From a virus: DNA of 38,588 bases. The stretch lies in the IMG/VR virus record IMGVR_UViG_3300032278_004286, positions 1 through 38,588 of that record, one strand, 5' to 3'. Below the pieces are notes generated by a model. That model was not told the origin of the DNA. It worked only from the letters and a program-made list of their open reading frames with translations, and ran no database searches. A program made the translations under genes and the position numbers. Positions 37,690-38,588 of this stretch are shown piece after piece (positions within the stretch are counted from its first letter, which is position 1; each line of letters starts with the position of its first letter).

Positions 37690-38172
37690 ATGACGCGTAA
37701 GCCGATCAGGGAAGAGGACGGAACTCACAAGGAATGGATGGAGCGAGCCAAGTCGATCACGCTCGACACCCTTCCTGACTTCCTTCGCGAGCTGACCGAA
37801 GACTACGACCACGATTACGGCACGATCTGCCACGCTATTGCGGCGGCAGCGGTCGCGGCGGCTTGGGCGGTGGAGAAATCTCCGCAAGGCGGCATCACCG
37901 GCTTTCAAGGCAGCGCCGTTACGTGGGAGTTCATCAGGGGCTGGAACAGCTCGATGATCGGCGAGACCGGCGCTCGCATCCAGAACATGGATAACCTCCT
38001 GTTCCCGCAATACGCCGACAGCTTCACCACAGTCCCGGAAGATACGTGGCGGCGGGTTCAGGAGAAGGCGAAAGAACACCTCGCCTCGAAAGACGAAGCC
38101 GCGTCGAGTGTTCGAGCGCACTGGCAGAGCATCGCAAACGGCTCCGTTCCGTTCGGGCTTCGCATCGCCTGA
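37690..38172 (+). CDS. Hypothetical early protein, conserved type
   Basis: 160 residues. DYDHDYGTICHAIAAAAVAA followed by GGITGFQGSAVTWEFIRGWN, and LLFPQYADSFTTVPEDTWRR then VQEKAKEHL is a set of strings I recall from conserved phage proteins of unknown function. ATG 37690 was chosen with GGAGAGG just before it; ATGs at 37675 and 37678 are possible. First gene of the repressed rightward operon. Confidence 0.7.
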   Translation: MTRKPIREEDGTHKEWMERAKSITLDTLPDFLRELTEDYDHDYGTICHAIAAAAVAAAWAVEKSPQGGITGFQGSAVTWEFIRGWNSSMIGETGARIQNMDNLLFPQYADSFTTVPEDTWRRVQEKAKEHLASKDEAASSVRAHWQSIANGSVPFGLRIA

Positions 38173-38219
38173 CCCCCCAGCGGGTCCACGCGGCCCGCTC
38201 CACCCCGGAGACACCCGAT

Positions 38220-38432
38220 ATGCACTGGTCCGATCACGACAGCATGGCAATCCGCCGGCATCTGGACGGCCTGCCCGATCCGCTGGGCGAGGAACCCGGC
38301 GAGGAATGCGGCGCATGGTCCGAGCCTGACGAGGACTGCCCCCGCGCATGGCGCTGCACCGGCACCATGCAGATCCTGCCCGATCAACCCGACGAAGGCG
38401 TCCACTGCGACACCTGCCACCGCCCGGCATAG
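38220..38432 (+). CDS. Small acidic Cys-rich protein
   Basis: 70 residues. MHWSDHDSMAIRRHLDGLPD start, several acidic residues, and DEDCPRAWRCTG ... HCDTCHRPA with five Cys and His residues, perhaps a zinc site. A GGAG site lies upstream of the ATG. Unrecognised. Confidence 0.55.
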   Translation: MHWSDHDSMAIRRHLDGLPDPLGEEPGEECGAWSEPDEDCPRAWRCTGTMQILPDQPDEGVHCDTCHRPA

Positions 38433-38441
38433 GAGGCCGAC

Positions 38442-38588
38442 ATGAAAATCACCCCGTCCCGAATCGGGCTTATCACTGCCGCCAACAATGCGCAGTCATT
38501 GGCCAACGACATGCGTGCCGCTTACTGGCTGGAATGCGAGCGCGGGAAAGAAGGCTCCGCGACCTGCCACCGGCAACAGGCATGGGAG
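38442..38588 (+). CDS. Partial gene running off the right end
   Basis: Open for 49 codons from ATG 38442 after a strong AGGAGG site to the last base. Sequence MKITPSRIGLITAANNAQSL onward. No stop is reached; if the molecule is circular it would continue in frame into the DUF2493 gene at position 1 and give a 170-residue product. Unrecognised. Confidence 0.6.
   Translation, partial: MKITPSRIGLITAANNAQSLANDMRAAYWLECERGKEGSATCHRQQAWE

Noticed and set aside
1-38588. tRNA genes, integrase and attachment site
   Set aside because: No cloverleaf-like segment, tyrosine or serine recombinase motifs or att-like repeat was noticed; gaps between genes are mostly too short for a tRNA.

Overview
The window looks like a (near-)complete genome of a GC-rich, temperate-type podovirus with P22-like morphogenesis genes. 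The assembly genes are recognisable as a P22-type portal, gp4-like adaptor, gp10-like stabilisation protein, gp7-like and other ejection proteins, a small and a large terminase subunit, a scaffold and an HK97-fold/Mu-type major capsid. High GC, heavy use of GTG/TTG starts, probable leaderless transcripts and the flavour of the small proteins suggest an alphaproteobacterial host, most likely Rhodobacterales. That host call is inference, not proven by the sequence.

Layout. About 50 genes between 1017 and 37021 are read on the minus strand, largely as tightly coupled genes joined by ATGA, TGATG, TAATG or GTGA overlaps. The immunity region (36758-37690) holds divergent Cro-like and CI-like HTH genes. 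It has four near-identical 15-bp operators (TGACC-N5-GGTCA type). Two outward promoters share the same architecture, each with an operator filling the space between -35 and -10. The leftward early operon (37021 down to 28414) encodes small DNA-binding proteins, a RusA-like resolvase, a lambda O-like initiator with phased iterons inside its gene, a primase zinc finger plus TOPRIM/helicase, an SSB-like protein, Gp157 and Rad52-family recombination proteins, a YbcO-like nuclease, a C5 cytosine methyltransferase with a second protein-like frame embedded in it, and an XF1762-type protein. It ends with a NusG paralogue (27665-28276).

Immediately after the NusG paralogue come a sigma70-like promoter and a leader hairpin, then the late operon: packaging (TerS, TerL), head (portal, GroES-like protein, scaffold, decoration, capsid), head-tail connectors, tail fibre proteins, DNA ejection proteins including a transglycosylase, tail proteins including a type-B carboxylesterase, and a lysis cassette (lysozyme, holin-like protein, micro membrane protein, spanin pair). 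Two plus-strand genes interrupt this operon, each with its own promoter: a small lipoprotein (8866) and an HNH endonuclease (18867).

Rightward genes from 37690 run off the right end. The first genes at the left end (1-1051) are also mostly plus strand, consistent with a circularised or circularly permuted genome opened within that operon. No integrase, plasmid partition gene or tRNA was recognised.
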